The notes below the pieces were generated by a model, which did not search any database, was not told where the DNA came from, and saw only the letters and a list, made by a program, of their open reading frames with translations. A stretch of 64,000 nt of DNA from Lagopus muta (Eukaryota > Chordata > Aves > Galliformes > Phasianidae). Position numbers and translations under genes: made by a program. Shown one piece after another: positions 22,736 through 36,439 of this stretch. The DNA lies in assembly GCF_023343835.1 (NCBI RefSeq), contig NC_064439.1, forward strand, positions 23,996,933 through 24,060,932, read 5' to 3'. Position 1 is the stretch's first letter, and every line of letters begins with the position of its first letter.

Positions 22736-24665
22736 CTGCATTGAAAAAGAGAACAGGTTTTGAGAACGAGCAAATTTAACACGATGAACAACGGACACTG
22801 GAGAACAGAGCAACATCATAATTTTTGTTTTGTCACTAAGAGCTTACAGGAAAAGCAGTTGCTCTTCTCAAAATAAGATAGATGTATTTCACTCTGCTGA
22901 GTAGCATGTGAGTATTGCTTTTTGGCTCAGCAATTTCTATCATTATATTTATCTTGTCTACTTGTTCTCCCTCACTCCTTAATAGCGTAGACATTTATTG
23001 GTAATAGAGAAAATGTTGTGTGTTGGCATAAACTCTGGTAACACCTTTGCAGAATAGTAAGTAGTTGACATTTGAGCCATATGCCTGCAGAAGAAGTTCA
23101 GAGTATGTTTGAAGAAGAGTCACAGGACAAGTCTGTTCCTTCTCATTCCCACTTAACAATAACTACTTCAAAGATAATAGTGCTTCCTCCATATATCCAT
23201 ACAGACATTGCAATTGATAATGCAACACATATCAGAGGAAAGAGGGGAAAGCAGGGCTGTAACACCAACCCTTGCACAGAGCGGTAATGGAGAGACTGAT
23301 TTGTGATTTCTGAAGTACGCATGATTTGGGATACAGTTTGTTTTCAGGTGAGTTTCAGCTCTTGTGACCAGTTTGCTTCAGTGGTACAAACAACCAATGC
23401 AGTTACCGGTACAATGGCTTCCAATTTAAGAGGACAGTAAAAAGGCAAGAAAAACTGTGGGGCAAGAAAGGCAAGAAAAATTTTTTTCTAGCAAGAGAAA
23501 ATGCAAAAAGCCACTACAGTAGGTCAAAGAAAATGAAATACCAAATATCATCCATGCTCTGATAGCAAAGGGACCTGCAGTCTGCCTTTCCTCAGCCTCG
23601 GTACCCAGGACACCAGAGTCTGAGCGCATAAGGACTGAGTGTGGCAGGCAGACACAAAGAGAAGGTGCCTTTGGAAAAATGGTGAAGTCTTTCAAGCTTC
23701 TGAAAGAACTGCTTCATGGATGAGGCTAAGCCTGCTTGCTTTGAAACTAGGGCAGAGTCACAGTGAAACTCCTTGAGGTTTCTCAGTAAGCCCTCCTGAG
23801 GTGCCCTGGTTGCTACAGCTCTCTGGTGTACAGCCCTACTGGAGCATGGCTCAGCACCAGGCATTTCACAGGTGACATGCTAATATGCACAGAATTTAAT
23901 TAAATCTAATTATATGCTTGGACATATCGGTAAGTTTAGCTCATACGGTAACGGCAATGAAAATAGAGTGCTGAAGTAAGCTGGATGCTGGTTATCCAGC
24001 AAACACGCAAGAGTTGCAAGGTGTCAGAAAGGCTGAAAAGATGCCTTTTGGCAAGGTGAGGCAGAAGGAATTACTGTAAAAACAGATCCTGTCAGCCCGT
24101 TCACAGGAGATGCTAAGAAGCATAGTTTGACCTCTGAGAAAATGAAGATTTTATCTAAAACCAGCCATTAGATCTACTCGTCAGATGTTCTGCATGGCAC
24201 GGGTGTAGTTGCCAAGTGCAGCGAGCAAAACAAACTGCTGGAGCCCCTTTCTGTCCCTGATCCTCTCTCAGCTTATCTCCTGACAGACCAACAACTGACC
24301 ATTTTACCTGACAGTCCATTGTAAGGTTAATTACTCTTGCTTCTAAGGTTTGCCTTGTTGTGTACTTGGATCTGATCTGATTAATGCTTGCAGTCACTGG
24401 TTCTTGTTAGGCCTTCCTAAGGTACACTGAATAAGACTTAAAGAAAATGTCACATCGGTCCTCAAAGCACTGCCATTGCACAGCCACAGGCTGAACCGAG
24501 ATACCAGGCACAAAACAAAGTCAGTGCTGGGCTGGGCTCTCAGAATTACAGCCTGTACACCTCACCAACAGGGTAAGAAGGTGGATCTTTTGCAGTTCAC
24601 ATTCTGCAGGAGTTCTGGCCTTCCAACAGAAGCCTGTTTTACAGTTTACCTTTAAGCCTTACATT

Positions 24666-24686
24666 AAAAAAAAAAAAAAAAAAAAA
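24666..24686 (+). repeat. A21 homopolymer
   Basis: Uninterrupted run of 21 A. I see no processed pseudogene or SINE body attached on the left. Confidence 0.95.
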
Positions 24687-24984
24687 GACTAGGGCTTTAC
24701 CCAGCTCTGCATGAGAAAACAACTTTTTAATGATCAAATGTCTGCACTGTATTCATCTCACAGAAAAATTACGAAATTCACTAATGAAACATTCTCAGAC
24801 CAAGACGGTTTCTTCAGGATTTATTTTTAGAGCATACTTCTCCTCAGAGCAAATCTCCTCGCTGCCTTTACCCTCAGGGCACATTACTTTTATTTTCCTT
24901 GCAATGCTGCCATTAAACACTGTGCACATTTTCCTCCGCATTTTTTTCATACTCTGAAATATCTCTACATAGCTGAAATAACGT

Positions 24985-25470
24985 ATGGAAATCCACGAAC
25001 TCCGACTGCAAGCAACTCTCAGCGGAATCAGACTGCTAATATTCTTCCCCCTTCATTAAAAGGCCCTTTTTCACAGGACAGAAATGGCGTGTTGCTCATA
25101 TCACTAATAACGCACACTCAGGTACGCAGAGAGAGGATGTCCATCAACTTAGCTGGCTGAGTGTAAACAAACCCTGGATCAAAACTTGGATCCACTTTAA
25201 TAATGACCCGATTTGGCCCTGTTCCAATATCACAACAGTCTAAAGTTTCCCCCCATCGTTCTGTTTAAAGTCTGGGAAAGCATGTTTAAAAGCAGGCCTC
25301 ATTTAACTTCAAGTTAATCATCCGCAACCAGCCTAGGCCAATTAGGAAGGCTTAGGGAGATTGGCTGCAGTATCTTGAAAAGCAAAAGCAACATTTATTT
25401 TACTTCTCGCACCTATTTGATGTGGACAACGTGCTGAAAGCCAAAAGGGGTTTTAATCAGTCCCCAGAAA
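24985..25470. promoter_or_regulatory. candidate conserved non-coding element
   Basis: Within an otherwise AT-rich intron this stretch is of high complexity, free of simple repeats and keeps several CpGs. It contains a forkhead-type 'TGTAAACAAA' at 25162-25171 and a near-palindromic 'CCTAGGCCAATTAGG' at 25332-25346. This is pattern-based only; conservation is not shown. Confidence 0.25.
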
Positions 25471-26769
25471 GCTGTAAGGATCATCCGCTCGCGTTTATTC
25501 TGGCAGCCAAGGTGCAGAGCTGCCAGGCATGAAATTGTTGGGAGATCTTACACACCATAACATGTGCCTCACCAATGCAACAGCGGCTTGGCTCCCATCT
25601 TCCAGCTCTTTAATAACCTGAAAGCTCTTAATCTTGGATGCTATCTCACGGAATAAACCTATGGAGGTTAAAAACAAACAAAAACAAAAAAAAACAAACC
25701 AAACAAAAAACAACACACAAAACCAAGCTCTGATTGTCAAAGATTCTGATAAATAAGCCCAAGTCAGTGCCGGGGCAGGTTCTTTAGCATGCTAATTCCT
25801 GCTTATACCAGCTCTACCTGCAAATAAGGCTCTAAACAAACTATTTCTACTACAAGGGGAGGGTAATTATACTGACAAAGGCACCTCTGTGTCGGGCTGG
25901 GCACAAGGAGCCGGCAGGTCTGGGAGACGCAGGCTTACCCGAGTCTCCTGCAGTGAATGCACATTGTCTGGTGCAGGGGAAAAATGCCAGACTGGGGGAC
26001 CTAGCAGCATTCAAGACAACAGTGGTGCACCTTGTCTGAGAGGGTTATTTAATGCTTCTGGCACCTGTACTTACAGCCACCCCCTCTTTTTCTCCTTTAC
26101 AGGTTTAGAATTTATTTGGCATGTATAATTGTTATTTTGATCCTATAGCTACAAACAATAGGCAGCATGTCATTTCTTGATCATTTTGCATTCTTCTTGG
26201 GTTTTACTACAGACTTAACCCTTTGGAATCGGAGCTCTAACAGCACCTAACAGGTTTTGTAGCGTTCACAAACACCACAGGCATTTGCTTTCAAGGGCCG
26301 TAATGTCTTCTGCTGTAAAATGACATTGCCTTAAGAGCCACTAACTGCTTCTATTCACATGTTTACTCCAACCAGTACATGAAACTGATTCAGCACATCA
26401 GCTGAGAGGAATAAAACACATTCCAAATACTGCGGCAGCAATTCAGATACATTTTGCAGGCAAGAGTGGCAAAACTTCTCAGGTAAAGGGCTTCTTTTGG
26501 AACTAAACCTTGCGACCAGCGAACAGCAGGTACTCACGTAGGAGAACGCAGTCACAAATGAGCGTGCTGGATGCAAGTTAATATAACTCAACTCTTTTCC
26601 TACTCAGTTTCACGTTTATCTCCCTGCTGTAAACCTACAACAGGAAGAGCTGGAATATCTCAGATGTTACCAAAAGGTACCAGGTGAGAGCTTGGTATGT
26701 ATTGCCAACTGAGATGACATCTTCCAGGTCAACATACAGCCTGTTTATTAAGTTATTATTATTTAATTT

Positions 26770-26803
26770 AAAAAAAAAAGAAAGAAAGAAAGAAAGAGAA
26801 AGG
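26770..26803. repeat. (AAAG)n microsatellite
   Basis: A-run followed by repeated AAAG units, ending 'agaaagg'. Confidence 0.9.
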
Positions 26804-27069
26804 ACTCATTGAAAGGTTTTCTGACTAGTTTTGGATATGCAGGCTGTGCTGGCATTATCAGCCAAGGCACAAATTTGAGATAAATCCCTTCTAGGAATTC
26901 TAATCATAAACATTACCACAACTGAAGTGTCATTTCCTCAAAGGATCATTTACTAAACTCTTCTTGTTTACCACTTCTTTGGCATCACAGAAATAGCTTG
27001 CACAAAATCAGGGAGTGGCACTGCACGTTATAAAGAAAAGCACTATCCACCAGAGTGATTACTTGTAAA

Positions 27070-27130
27070 AGTAGTTGGACTTGATGATCCCTATGGGTCT
27101 CTTCCAAATCAAGATATTTTATGACTCTAG
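27070..27130 (+). mobile_element. CR1 LINE 3'-tail remnant
   Basis: 'gtagttggacttgatgatcc', then 'gggtctcttccaaatc' and 'attttatgact', is the CR1 3'-terminal consensus pattern with substitutions. Only the last 60 or so bases of the element are recognisable. Confidence 0.7.
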
Positions 27131-28289
27131 CATTTTAATAAAAATCCCATTTAAATATTTTATGGATACGAGTTTCTAAGCAGTACAAAATAAGTGTATT
27201 TAAATGAGCAATTGAAATATGTCCTTGGAAACCAAGAAAATATAAGTTCAACTGACTTTACCAGGACCTTATGCATGTTACTGTGATAGACAGGCGTAAG
27301 ACAAAACATTACCTCATCTTGCACAATCACTTCAGTATTCTATTGTGATCAGAAATTACATGAGATGTATTAAAAATACTGAAAATCAGAAATGTATTCT
27401 TTCTCATTTCTGCCAACACAAATGGTATTCTGAGCTAGGGATAGATGATACTTTCCCTGACTGGGATACACAGTCTTTATACTTCTAAGAACAGTTGCCA
27501 TCTACAGAACATCTGCAGCTAAATAAGAATTTACCACCCCTGAACTTCCATGCCCTGGTGCTTTCACAGCAACAAATAAAAGCAGAAATAAGATAAACAG
27601 AGGAGAGAAATGCCTTCTGCAGAAGCTGAGTGACCTGAAATACTTTCTTACACATGCAGTTCTGAATTTGAGATAAAGGCAGAAAACAACAAAAATAGTT
27701 GCTTTCTACCTTTGAAGAACTCTGGGGATTCAACCCAGCAGTTAACCTAACAAGTCGTATGTGTCAAGTCTTACTGTTGCAATTATGGATAAAATGAATA
27801 CCATGGACAAATGAGGAACTCATGAGTGAGCTCAGATGCAGAAGGTAAAAAAAGAAAAGCAAACTGGGTCTTCTACCTTGGAGAAATGCAGAAGCACTGC
27901 TTGGGCATGCAACAGTGGAGTCAGAATAGTCAGGGGTCAGCTGGTGCTGGACCCAGTGAGTTGCAAATGCTTTTGTGAGCATATCAGCAGCTCAGGACAA
28001 CTAAGGGAACTGTGAGGCTGTTGCTCAGTGGGGCAAGACACTTGGTGACTAGGGGCATGGAAAAGGAAGAGAAATTACTTACTTGCCTCACTTCTTACTA
28101 GTAAAATCTGCTTTCAGGCTTCTCATTTCCATAAGCATATTAGAAAAGTCTGCAGAAGCATACCATCACCTACAGTAGACAGAGCACTTAAGCCCTCTGC
28201 ACACAGACAGTCCATGAGAGCAGATGATGCATCTCCAGTGGTGCTGAGATAGCTGGTTGATGTTCCTGTGAGTTGGCTATTGCCTTCCA

Positions 28290-29185
28290 AAACTCAAATC
28301 AGTCAAGGGGGTTTGTACAATTGGGAAAAAAAGACAAATACTACACCCATCTTGAAGAAGAGCAAGAAGGAAGATCTGAAAAACTACAGCTGCTTGGATA
28401 CACCTCAGTCCCTGGGAAATTTATAAAGCAAACTATCCTGGAAGCTGTTTCCAGGCACATAAAGGACAAGGGAGATGTTGTCAACAGCTAATAAGGATGT
28501 TCCAGATAATGGCTGATGAACCTAATTGCCAGACTTGTAGACAAGCTGGCAGAAAGGGAAGTTGTAAGTTGTGACTATGGGCAAAGTTTTGAAATGATCT
28601 GCTGTAGATTCGTCATAGCCGCATCAGTGGAATATGGGCTGCACTCTCGGCAGATTAGTGGATGATACTGAATTGGAGGAGTAGGCTGCTATTCACAGGG
28701 ACCTTCACAGCATGGAGAAACAGGCTGCCAAGAACATCATGAAGTTCAGAACAGCAATTGCAAAGTCCTGTATTTGGACTGGAACAGCGCCCTGCAGCAG
28801 TACAGGCTGAGTCTGAGTAGCCAGAAAGCTGGTTTGCAAAAAAAGTCCAGGGGTGCCGGTGGACAAGTAAAAAACAGGTCAGCAATGCCTCTGTGCAGTA
28901 AAAATGGACAGTCACACGCTGTGCAAGGATGCAAGGGAACTGATATTCCCTTTCCACTCAGCACTGGTGAGATTGCATCTGGAACCCAGTGTCCAGTTCT
29001 GGGCTCCCAAGTACAAGAAGGACATTCCCACACCAGAAAAAAGTCCAGTGCAGGGCTGTCAAGGTGGGCAGGAAGCCCATGGTGTGTGAGGAAGGAGAGG
29101 CTGAAGGAACTCAGTGTGCCAAACTCTGAGAACAGTAGGTAAAGGAGAGATTTACTGCTTTCTTGCCTAAAGGGAAGGTGTAGGG
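28290..29185 (+). mobile_element. CR1 LINE, old and decayed
   Basis: Broken-frame RT traces appear in order: 'tcagtccctgggaaatttataaag' region (finger, near 28405), 'gtggatgatactgaattgg' (FADD region, near 28659), 'aagttcagaac' (near 28741), 'tcagcactggtgagattgc' and '[12 protein letters not shown]' (about 28958-29025). Internal deletions are evident. The terminal 8-bp CR1 motif is not visible. It lies in SLC25A13 intron 14, antisense to the gene. Confidence 0.8.
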
Positions 29186-30825
29186 AAAGCAACTCTTGTA
29201 GGAAAGTTTTGGGTTGTGTTTTTAAAATCTACGAAGGTGGTCAAACACTATGTCTGCTTGCCCTGATGTCCTGCAGACTGGTTTTCCACACAAATTGATC
29301 AGATTCTAACATCAAAACTACAAAGTACATCAGTACACAGAGCAGAGATCTCAACAGAGTGCTACTGTGAATTGTTTTGTCGCTAGCATAGTAGAGCCCC
29401 ACGTTAACACAACAAGGAATCATCTGGAAGAATATTAATCTCCTGAGTACAGAAGGACATCAGTGATCATCAAATGCAATTTGTCTAGACTAGAATACTA
29501 TGATAATTAGGATTATAATCAATGAAATATTCACTCAGCCAGGTGCAAAGAAGTTATACATAACATTTCCTTTGTTAATTCATTGACACGAAACCTAAGA
29601 TTTATTTATCTGTGCATCGGTTTTCTTTGCTAAGGAAAGACAGGAACACTGAAATTACCTGTATCAGGGAAGTTTGAGAGTTTTAATCTACAAAATGCAT
29701 TTCCTAGTTAGAAATTAAGGCAAAACATACTAATTCAAACAATAAACAGCAGACCTTGTTGAGACGTGCAAGCATTTGCCTCACAAAGCTAGGACTGACT
29801 TGCATAACTCCTTGCATCTTCTGGCTGCAGTTGTAGTTAATGGAAGTACATTCTTCCATATTGACTACTATATAGGACATAATGATTTTTCACCTACATT
29901 TTAGCATAGATTTTAGCAAGATTCATAGGGTCTAAGCAGAAAGTGCTGGACTGATTTGTTATGGTCAGAACTGCTTTCAAGTTGATGTATTTCTGAACTG
30001 GGAAAACAATTTTTAAAGCAGTCCATGCAACGTAGTAAACAAAGCAGCACCAAAGCAGAGAGAGAAACAGAGAAGTCAGTGTGCAGCAGACTGGATGAAA
30101 TCACTCCTGATTTAAGAGGTTTGTAGCTTTTCAATACAGAAGTAATCTCACATTGACAAGCAGTGGAAACACTTCTGCTGTGCTAGGAACTGATGAACTT
30201 GACTGGTAAAGCTCTCATTCATCACAGAAAAATATTAAAAAATGCCTGTGTTCCTATTGTAAACAATTATCACACGATGGCAATATTAGTTCCAACTTAA
30301 GACCAGAACTTCTGGACTCCATCTTCCTATTAAGTATGTGCTATCCCGCCATTGATCTCACCACTCTAACAAGTCAATTTTTTCCACTGCTGGCAATACA
30401 GTAAAGTCAACAATTTTGGCTTTCTATGCATTTCAGCAGGCAACTATCAGGCTGAGAGAATCCCTTTCTGTTCCACCTCAAAGCAAGACCTTGAAAAAGA
30501 TTCTGCAAGCAACAGAGGATCCTGTCTCTGCACAGCTTCTTGTACCATCCCATCCAATGGCCTCCTCTCGGGACTCAGCTCTACTGATGCTTGTTAATGG
30601 CCACCAATGCAGACATCAGAAGTGAATCGTTGGACAGTCACTTTCTCATGCTGACACTGAGCAGTGGTGGAAACTGCTGTAGAAAACTGCAGCCAACCCT
30701 TCTAAGGGCAGTTTTACAAGAATTTCTAACAGGTCAGATCCAAAAAGAACAGAATGCACTTGAAATAAACCAAGCTGATGGAATACTTAATTCTTGTTAC
30801 TTTTGCTTTCTCTGCACCAATCACA

Positions 30826-30918
30826 GGGGAAAAAAAAAGAAAAAACAAAACAAAACAAAACAAACACAACCAGATTTATACCAAACAGAAAAAAAAGAAA
30901 AAAAAGGAAAAAAAAAAT
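30826..30918. repeat. A-rich low-complexity block
   Basis: Runs of A broken by C and G, including several CAAAA units, similar in kind to the pentamer repeat in intron 16. It creates a Lys-rich chance ORF. Confidence 0.9.
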
Positions 30919-32879
30919 AGACAAAACCCTGTTATTGACCACTTACAATTAAATTTTGGACTATATTAAAAAAAAGAGAGAGAGACGTAATTAAAAAGCA
31001 TCTGTTTCAAATGAAAAATCCTGAAATGAAAAGTCTAGAATTTGCTTTCAACACTTGCAAAACTAAGTGAATCAGTTGGTCCTAAATCACTACTAACATA
31101 CAGAAGTGTTTAAACACCTGGAATATTTACACAAAGGCCCACACATAACAAAGTTCAAGACTCACAAAACAAACTATTTTGTAAAGCAGTTATCAGTTCT
31201 TGTCCTTCCACAGTAATAGCCATGGATGCTTCTTAAGTTTGACCAAAATAAATACATTTGAGGCATCAGACATCTTCACAAGGATGCAAAAGACAGAGCT
31301 ACACTGAAAGCCCTATAATGCAAAAGAAAGTTCAGACTGCATTAAGAGTTCACATGAGAAGCAGTGAGACAGACACAAAACCCTCATTTCTGTTTCAGTC
31401 GTAAAGCTAACTGACTAGTTAACAGCACAAGCTTTCCAAATTTATCAATGTAATTCAGTTCTATTTCTCTTTTCTGTTTTTGTTTGCTCAGGCTGTTTTT
31501 TGGAGAAGACAAATACAGATCTCACGAACCACAAGGAACAGAGCTTGGGAAAGATTCAGAAACAGAGACAGAAGAGTGAAAAAGTGAAAACCTTTATGGG
31601 TTGCTATTTTTTTTTTTTTTTTAAGAGGAGGAGGTGAAGGGACTTAATGAACGACCCAGTGAAACCGTGTGGTTTGGGATTAAAGAACAGTGTCTGTCCC
31701 AGTGCACATCTGAGCTGTAACAGCTCACGTTCAGAAGATGCACTCCTTGCAAACAGTCCCAAAGTACGTACTTCAGAAATCACAAATAAGCCATAATACG
31801 ATTTAAGACATTAATGCCGTTTAAAAGTGGAAAAAAAACAGCAAACGCTCCTGAGCAACCAATAGAAGGTTATCAGGAAAAACAAATGAATAAACACTAG
31901 CTGTAGTAAATCAGCTGCTCATTCTTTCTCACGTTGCATTTTATTTATAACAGTTCAAGCACAAGTCAGTAGCTGCCCTCCATTCCTGCACAGCCTCAGG
32001 GATGCAGACTGTTCAGTTGTAAATGCTCACCCGAATCAACACCATAATGTCATTTATTAGGCGTTTACACAATAGCATCAGCTTCAGTAAAACACCTAAA
32101 AAATTAGCAAGTCGATTTAAAGGGAAAAACGACTCCCCATTAAATCCTATTCAGATCTGCTACTTCTCACCAGGCCAAAGCATACATACATCTCCTCCCG
32201 GGCAGGCTTGCTCTTTGTAATGTTAAAAGAACGATTTAAAAGGATTGCGGGTGAAAAATGTGGGTGACATTTAAATATTGTTGAGGAGGGGGATGGGGCT
32301 CATTTGGTGTTATCGAAACATCTTCAGTTTACAGTTTCATTGCTGTAAATAAGAAATGGAAGAATACTGCCTGCTGCACTACAAAGACCGGGACAAAAAG
32401 ACAGCATGAAGCTTTCTCCTGGAGAGCAGGCTACAAAATCTGAGGAAACACCATACGGTGCTCTGGTGTATGGAATTTAGTAATTTTTGTTCTGTATTTC
32501 AAAGTATTCCAAGACCTTTCATAGCCCTCCATATCTTGTCCACCTCATCTGAAGGTGGAGGGTAGTATGTCCGCCCTTTCGATTATTTGCAGCATACACC
32601 CTGTTAAGATTCAACAAAGATGTTTTTAACCCTTCTGCAGTCTGTGTGTGTGGTTGTGTGTGTGTATCAGTCTAACATTAAATACAACTTTATTTCTAGA
32701 TATTTATGCATATATATGTGAGAACAGTAACGGAGAAAGCAGAAGAGTAGAGTTTGCACCATACAGTCACAGAAGTGTATTTTTACAGTATTACTCGTGG
32801 AAATGTGTTTCTAAAATAGCAAGGGGGAGTCTGCTGTAGGAGTTTACTTTCACACTGGGCTCACACCATCCATATTTCC

Positions 32880-32960
32880 TCACTAGTTATTCTGCTATAA
32901 TTAATTCCCATCACCAGATTAACAATGGCAAAGTTAATTAAGTTAATTTAGCTGGGAAAG
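32880..32960. promoter_or_regulatory. candidate homeodomain/SOX-type site cluster
   Basis: 'TAATTAAT' at 32898-32905, 'AACAATGG' (SOX type) at 32921-32928, and 'TTAATTAAGTTAATTTAGC' from about 32934. AT-rich background makes TAAT common, so this is weak evidence. Confidence 0.2.
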
Positions 32961-33321
32961 TTGCTGAATCAAACACAGAAAAGCAAAAGCACAGCTCCAC
33001 AACTGTAAGCTCTCTGTAATGAAAGCAGATGAAAAATAACTATCTTTACACCAGGCAGAGTATCAGGAAACATAAACTAATCCTTAATCAACAATACTTA
33101 CAGCCAGATCTGCTGAAAAGAGGAAAGAAATTTTAGTAAGATTCACAATGGCCACATACTTAAATCACAAGGTAGTGTCTCCCCTTAATCAGGAGCAAAA
33201 AATGAAGATATAATACCACATAATAAACAATGAAAAAGAAGTACAACTATGTTCATTCTCAAAAGTTTTTAAGAACAATGAAATAATCTTCTGATCTGAA
33301 ATATTCACAATTTGCTTTTCA

Positions 33322-33489
<168 letters not shown>

Positions 33490-35019
33490 TTAAAAGTAAA
33501 AGGCAGTATGTTAACTCGTTAAATTATTTGCAACATATGTCCTGCTACATATAAGAGAATATGTTTTTAATCTTGCTGCCGTCAGTTCAGCCATTAGCAG
33601 ATGTGAATTTTAATATTAGTTAATAAGCTGCAGCTCCCAAGGCAAGAAATCTACCCCATGTGAGATGAATGGTCAGGAAACAGAAAGGAAGCAGGTCAGC
33701 CACTGCAGGACACTGCGGTACATCAAACACTCTGCCTCAACTCCTGCTGCAAGAACGTATTCACCAACATCAATTCACAAAATACTGACAAGCCAAGAGC
33801 ATCATAAAGCAAGTAACAGAGCAAAAGAGTAACCAAGCAAAGAAATTGAGAAGATCACGCTGGTACTTTGTGAAAACATACTACTGAGGAGTAGAAGTCT
33901 GGCAGAAGCTTATTCAATTTTGGCACAAGTTCACAAAACAAAGAATGCATGGATTCCAGAAACCAGAACTGCAGATATCTTTTCCTCTTCTAAAGCCCCA
34001 CTGAAATACTAGCTTCAGAGTCACTAAATGCTGCTTGATTCAAGAGTCTGAGCTCCACATCATTACTTGTGCACCAAGTAACAAAGGTCTAAAGCCTGAA
34101 GGATTCCATTCATCAGAACTGCTTAAGTGTCGGTCTGTATTTGTTGGTAAGGTACCACTGAACTCATCTTGTGAGCTAGTCAGATTTAAAACACAGTGGT
34201 AGCAAGCACTTTAGACTGCGCCAGTTCTATTGAAATTCATCTCATTCACAACAGGTGACACGAGGCATTACCATTTTGGCACACCAACAGATCCCAAGCT
34301 TAAATTTGAAACGAGAAAAAAAGGTTACATGACACAAGCTAAGTGAATTTAGAAATACTCATTTGAGCTCCATTTGGCCAAAATTCAACAGCGCCATTCC
34401 AACTTCTGTTAATTTCTTAATTACACAGCCCAGCAGCTACGCTCTTTTCGAGGCTCTGAAACGACAGACTATGCAAAGGACAACCCTCCCCACAACAAAA
34501 CAATTTTTTTTCTAGAAGGCAATGACTAAAATAAATTGTATTTAAAAGCACTTCCATCTAGCCATGTCTACTATGTAAACATTATGTGCACATCTTTTTT
34601 AAATTATCCAAATGTTAAAAGAATTAATCATAGCTCAGATCAGCTATCATTCAAAATAAAAAATAGGCACAGTAATATGGTTTAAATAATGTGCTGAAGA
34701 AATGGCAAATCGCACGAACAACTATTCTTGTCTACCACTTAGACTGAGCATACACAGTGTGGTTACAAATTAAAGTCTTTACATAACCCCCCAAATATCC
34801 CAAATGTTTCCTATTTTGACCAGAAAAAGCATGCTCTTGTGTAACTCAACTGGTTTTGACTTTCAAATTGGCATAATTTAATTTAACTGCATTTACCAAA
34901 CCAGAATCCTGGTACATATAAAATTGCTATTCCTATTGCCATCAGAAATCAGGATGATAAATTATTTGGCACGTACTCTGATTTCAGGTTTGCACTTAAA
35001 ACATATTAAGTTAGCACTC

Positions 35020-35041
35020 AAAAAAAAAAAAAAAAAAAAAA
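35020..35041 (+). repeat. A22 homopolymer
   Basis: Uninterrupted run of 22 A followed by 'ggaaaaagaaaag'. Confidence 0.95.
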
Positions 35042-35686
35042 GGAAAAAGAAAAGACATTCTCTTTTATTTGCGTACTCATCTAGCAAAGTCTCAAAATCA
35101 AAGCAAACACTGGATGGGTCTTTCTGATGAATTATAAATTCCTATGTGACAAACAGTTTGGTTTATTATTACAAACATTAAGTGTTCCCACACTGCCATC
35201 ACACATTTTTCATTCTTAAAATGATAAAATCCCAATTGCAAGGTGCTAATATTCATTTGCAAGTTTGCTAGAATCATCCTCTAAAACACATTAATTTTAA
35301 AACTCATATTAACTGCTCTATGTTAGCACAAATAAACTGCTTTCTCTCAGTGTGATATTCTTGCATTACATTGTAGCATGACTCCATGGGAAGTGTTTCT
35401 TTAATTTTCACTACAGGAAAACCATATCAATACTCACAAGATGACAACAAAATTAAGTTTAATTGATGATTATTAATGTACCAAAACATTGAGTAATTTA
35501 AAAATCTATAAAATGTTTATAAGTGAATGCCATATTTAGAGAAAGGAAACTGAAACAGACCTGTTTTTAATAGAGAATAAAGGCAAATAATTTCTGAATT
35601 CTAACGAGTGGGAAGTATTTAAAGTGCTAGCACATACAAATGCTTACATTTGCACGTCCAGCCTGGCTGTGGCAATACTTGGGAGT

Positions 35687-35845
35687 GTTACATGTTTGTG
35701 GCTCTGGGTAAATCACACAAGACTCCCTCTGTTTCAGCTTGCTATCTGAAAAATGGGGATGCTATTACTTACCCACCTCATACAATCAGGCTCACTGTAT
35801 TCAAATATTTAAAGCACTGAGACCTGTACGCACCAGGCATTACCA
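35687..35845 (+). mobile_element. MIR-type SINE fossil
   Basis: The MIR landmark order is preserved. 'tgtggctctgggtaaatcac' matches the 'tgtgaccttgggcaagtcac' core. 'ctctgtttcagcttgctatc' follows, then 'tgaaaaatggggat', 'acttacccacctcatac' and 'tatttaaagcactgagacc', as in 'aaagcgcttagaac'. The tRNA-like head is not clear. This is an ancient amniote SINE and a relic only. Confidence 0.7.
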
Positions 35846-36439
35846 AAAACACTAAAACAGCTGATGTGAATTCTACTGGTTTTGTTGCCCAAGCAGTTCC
35901 TCTAACAAAAGACATAGGAAATTTCCATTGAAGTCCTTCTTCAAAACCATTTAGGTACGACTCCAGAACTCTTTGCACAACCTTTGTCATTCTCTGAATT
36001 TGATGGAAGATACACACCAAACATCAAATGATGAGTAATTGAAGGTGATAAGCCAGACAATACCTGACAGAAGGTCTTGGTAGGACCTATTGTAGTGGGT
36101 CTCAGCAGTACCCCACCACCTGCCTACCCTGCGATGGAAACGAAGGATGGTTTGATATCAGCCAGTGCACAGGCACTTCCAGTGGTAACAAGTACAGTCA
36201 CCTCGTGGGGAGCTTTTATCACCCTGTTATTTAATCATCCGTGCAGGCAACTGCAGCTCCCTATTCTCAAAAGGGAGGGGAAGCAAACTGGAGATGGCTA
36301 CTATATTGTCTAATGAAATGATTTCTTGCTTGTCTAGTACCGGTAACTCCTATTGCGTTATTCATCATCACAGTATGCAAGTGTCTCATAAATATTAATG
36401 GCTATTTCCTCCCAGTGCTCCTGTAAGGGAAGCACAAAG

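Larger units (their letters stand above)
22736..28289 (-). other. SLC25A13: SLC25A13 intron 14, 3' part
   Basis: Intron 14 is 10607 bases in total (22736-33342). This part holds an A21 run (24666-24686), an (AAAC)-rich stretch (25670-25723), an (AAAG)n tract (26770-26803), a short CR1 tail (27070-27130) and a complex non-repetitive segment at 24985-25470. No exon seen. Confidence 0.8.

Noticed and set aside
24666..24686. Poly-A tail of a processed pseudogene or SINE
   Set aside because: No coding or SINE body lies to its left and no flanking duplication is visible.
28774..29142. Plus-strand ORFs 28774-29142 and 28904-29089 as genes
   Set aside because: They lie inside the decayed CR1 at 28290-29185; one contains the CR1 '[12 protein letters not shown]' motif.
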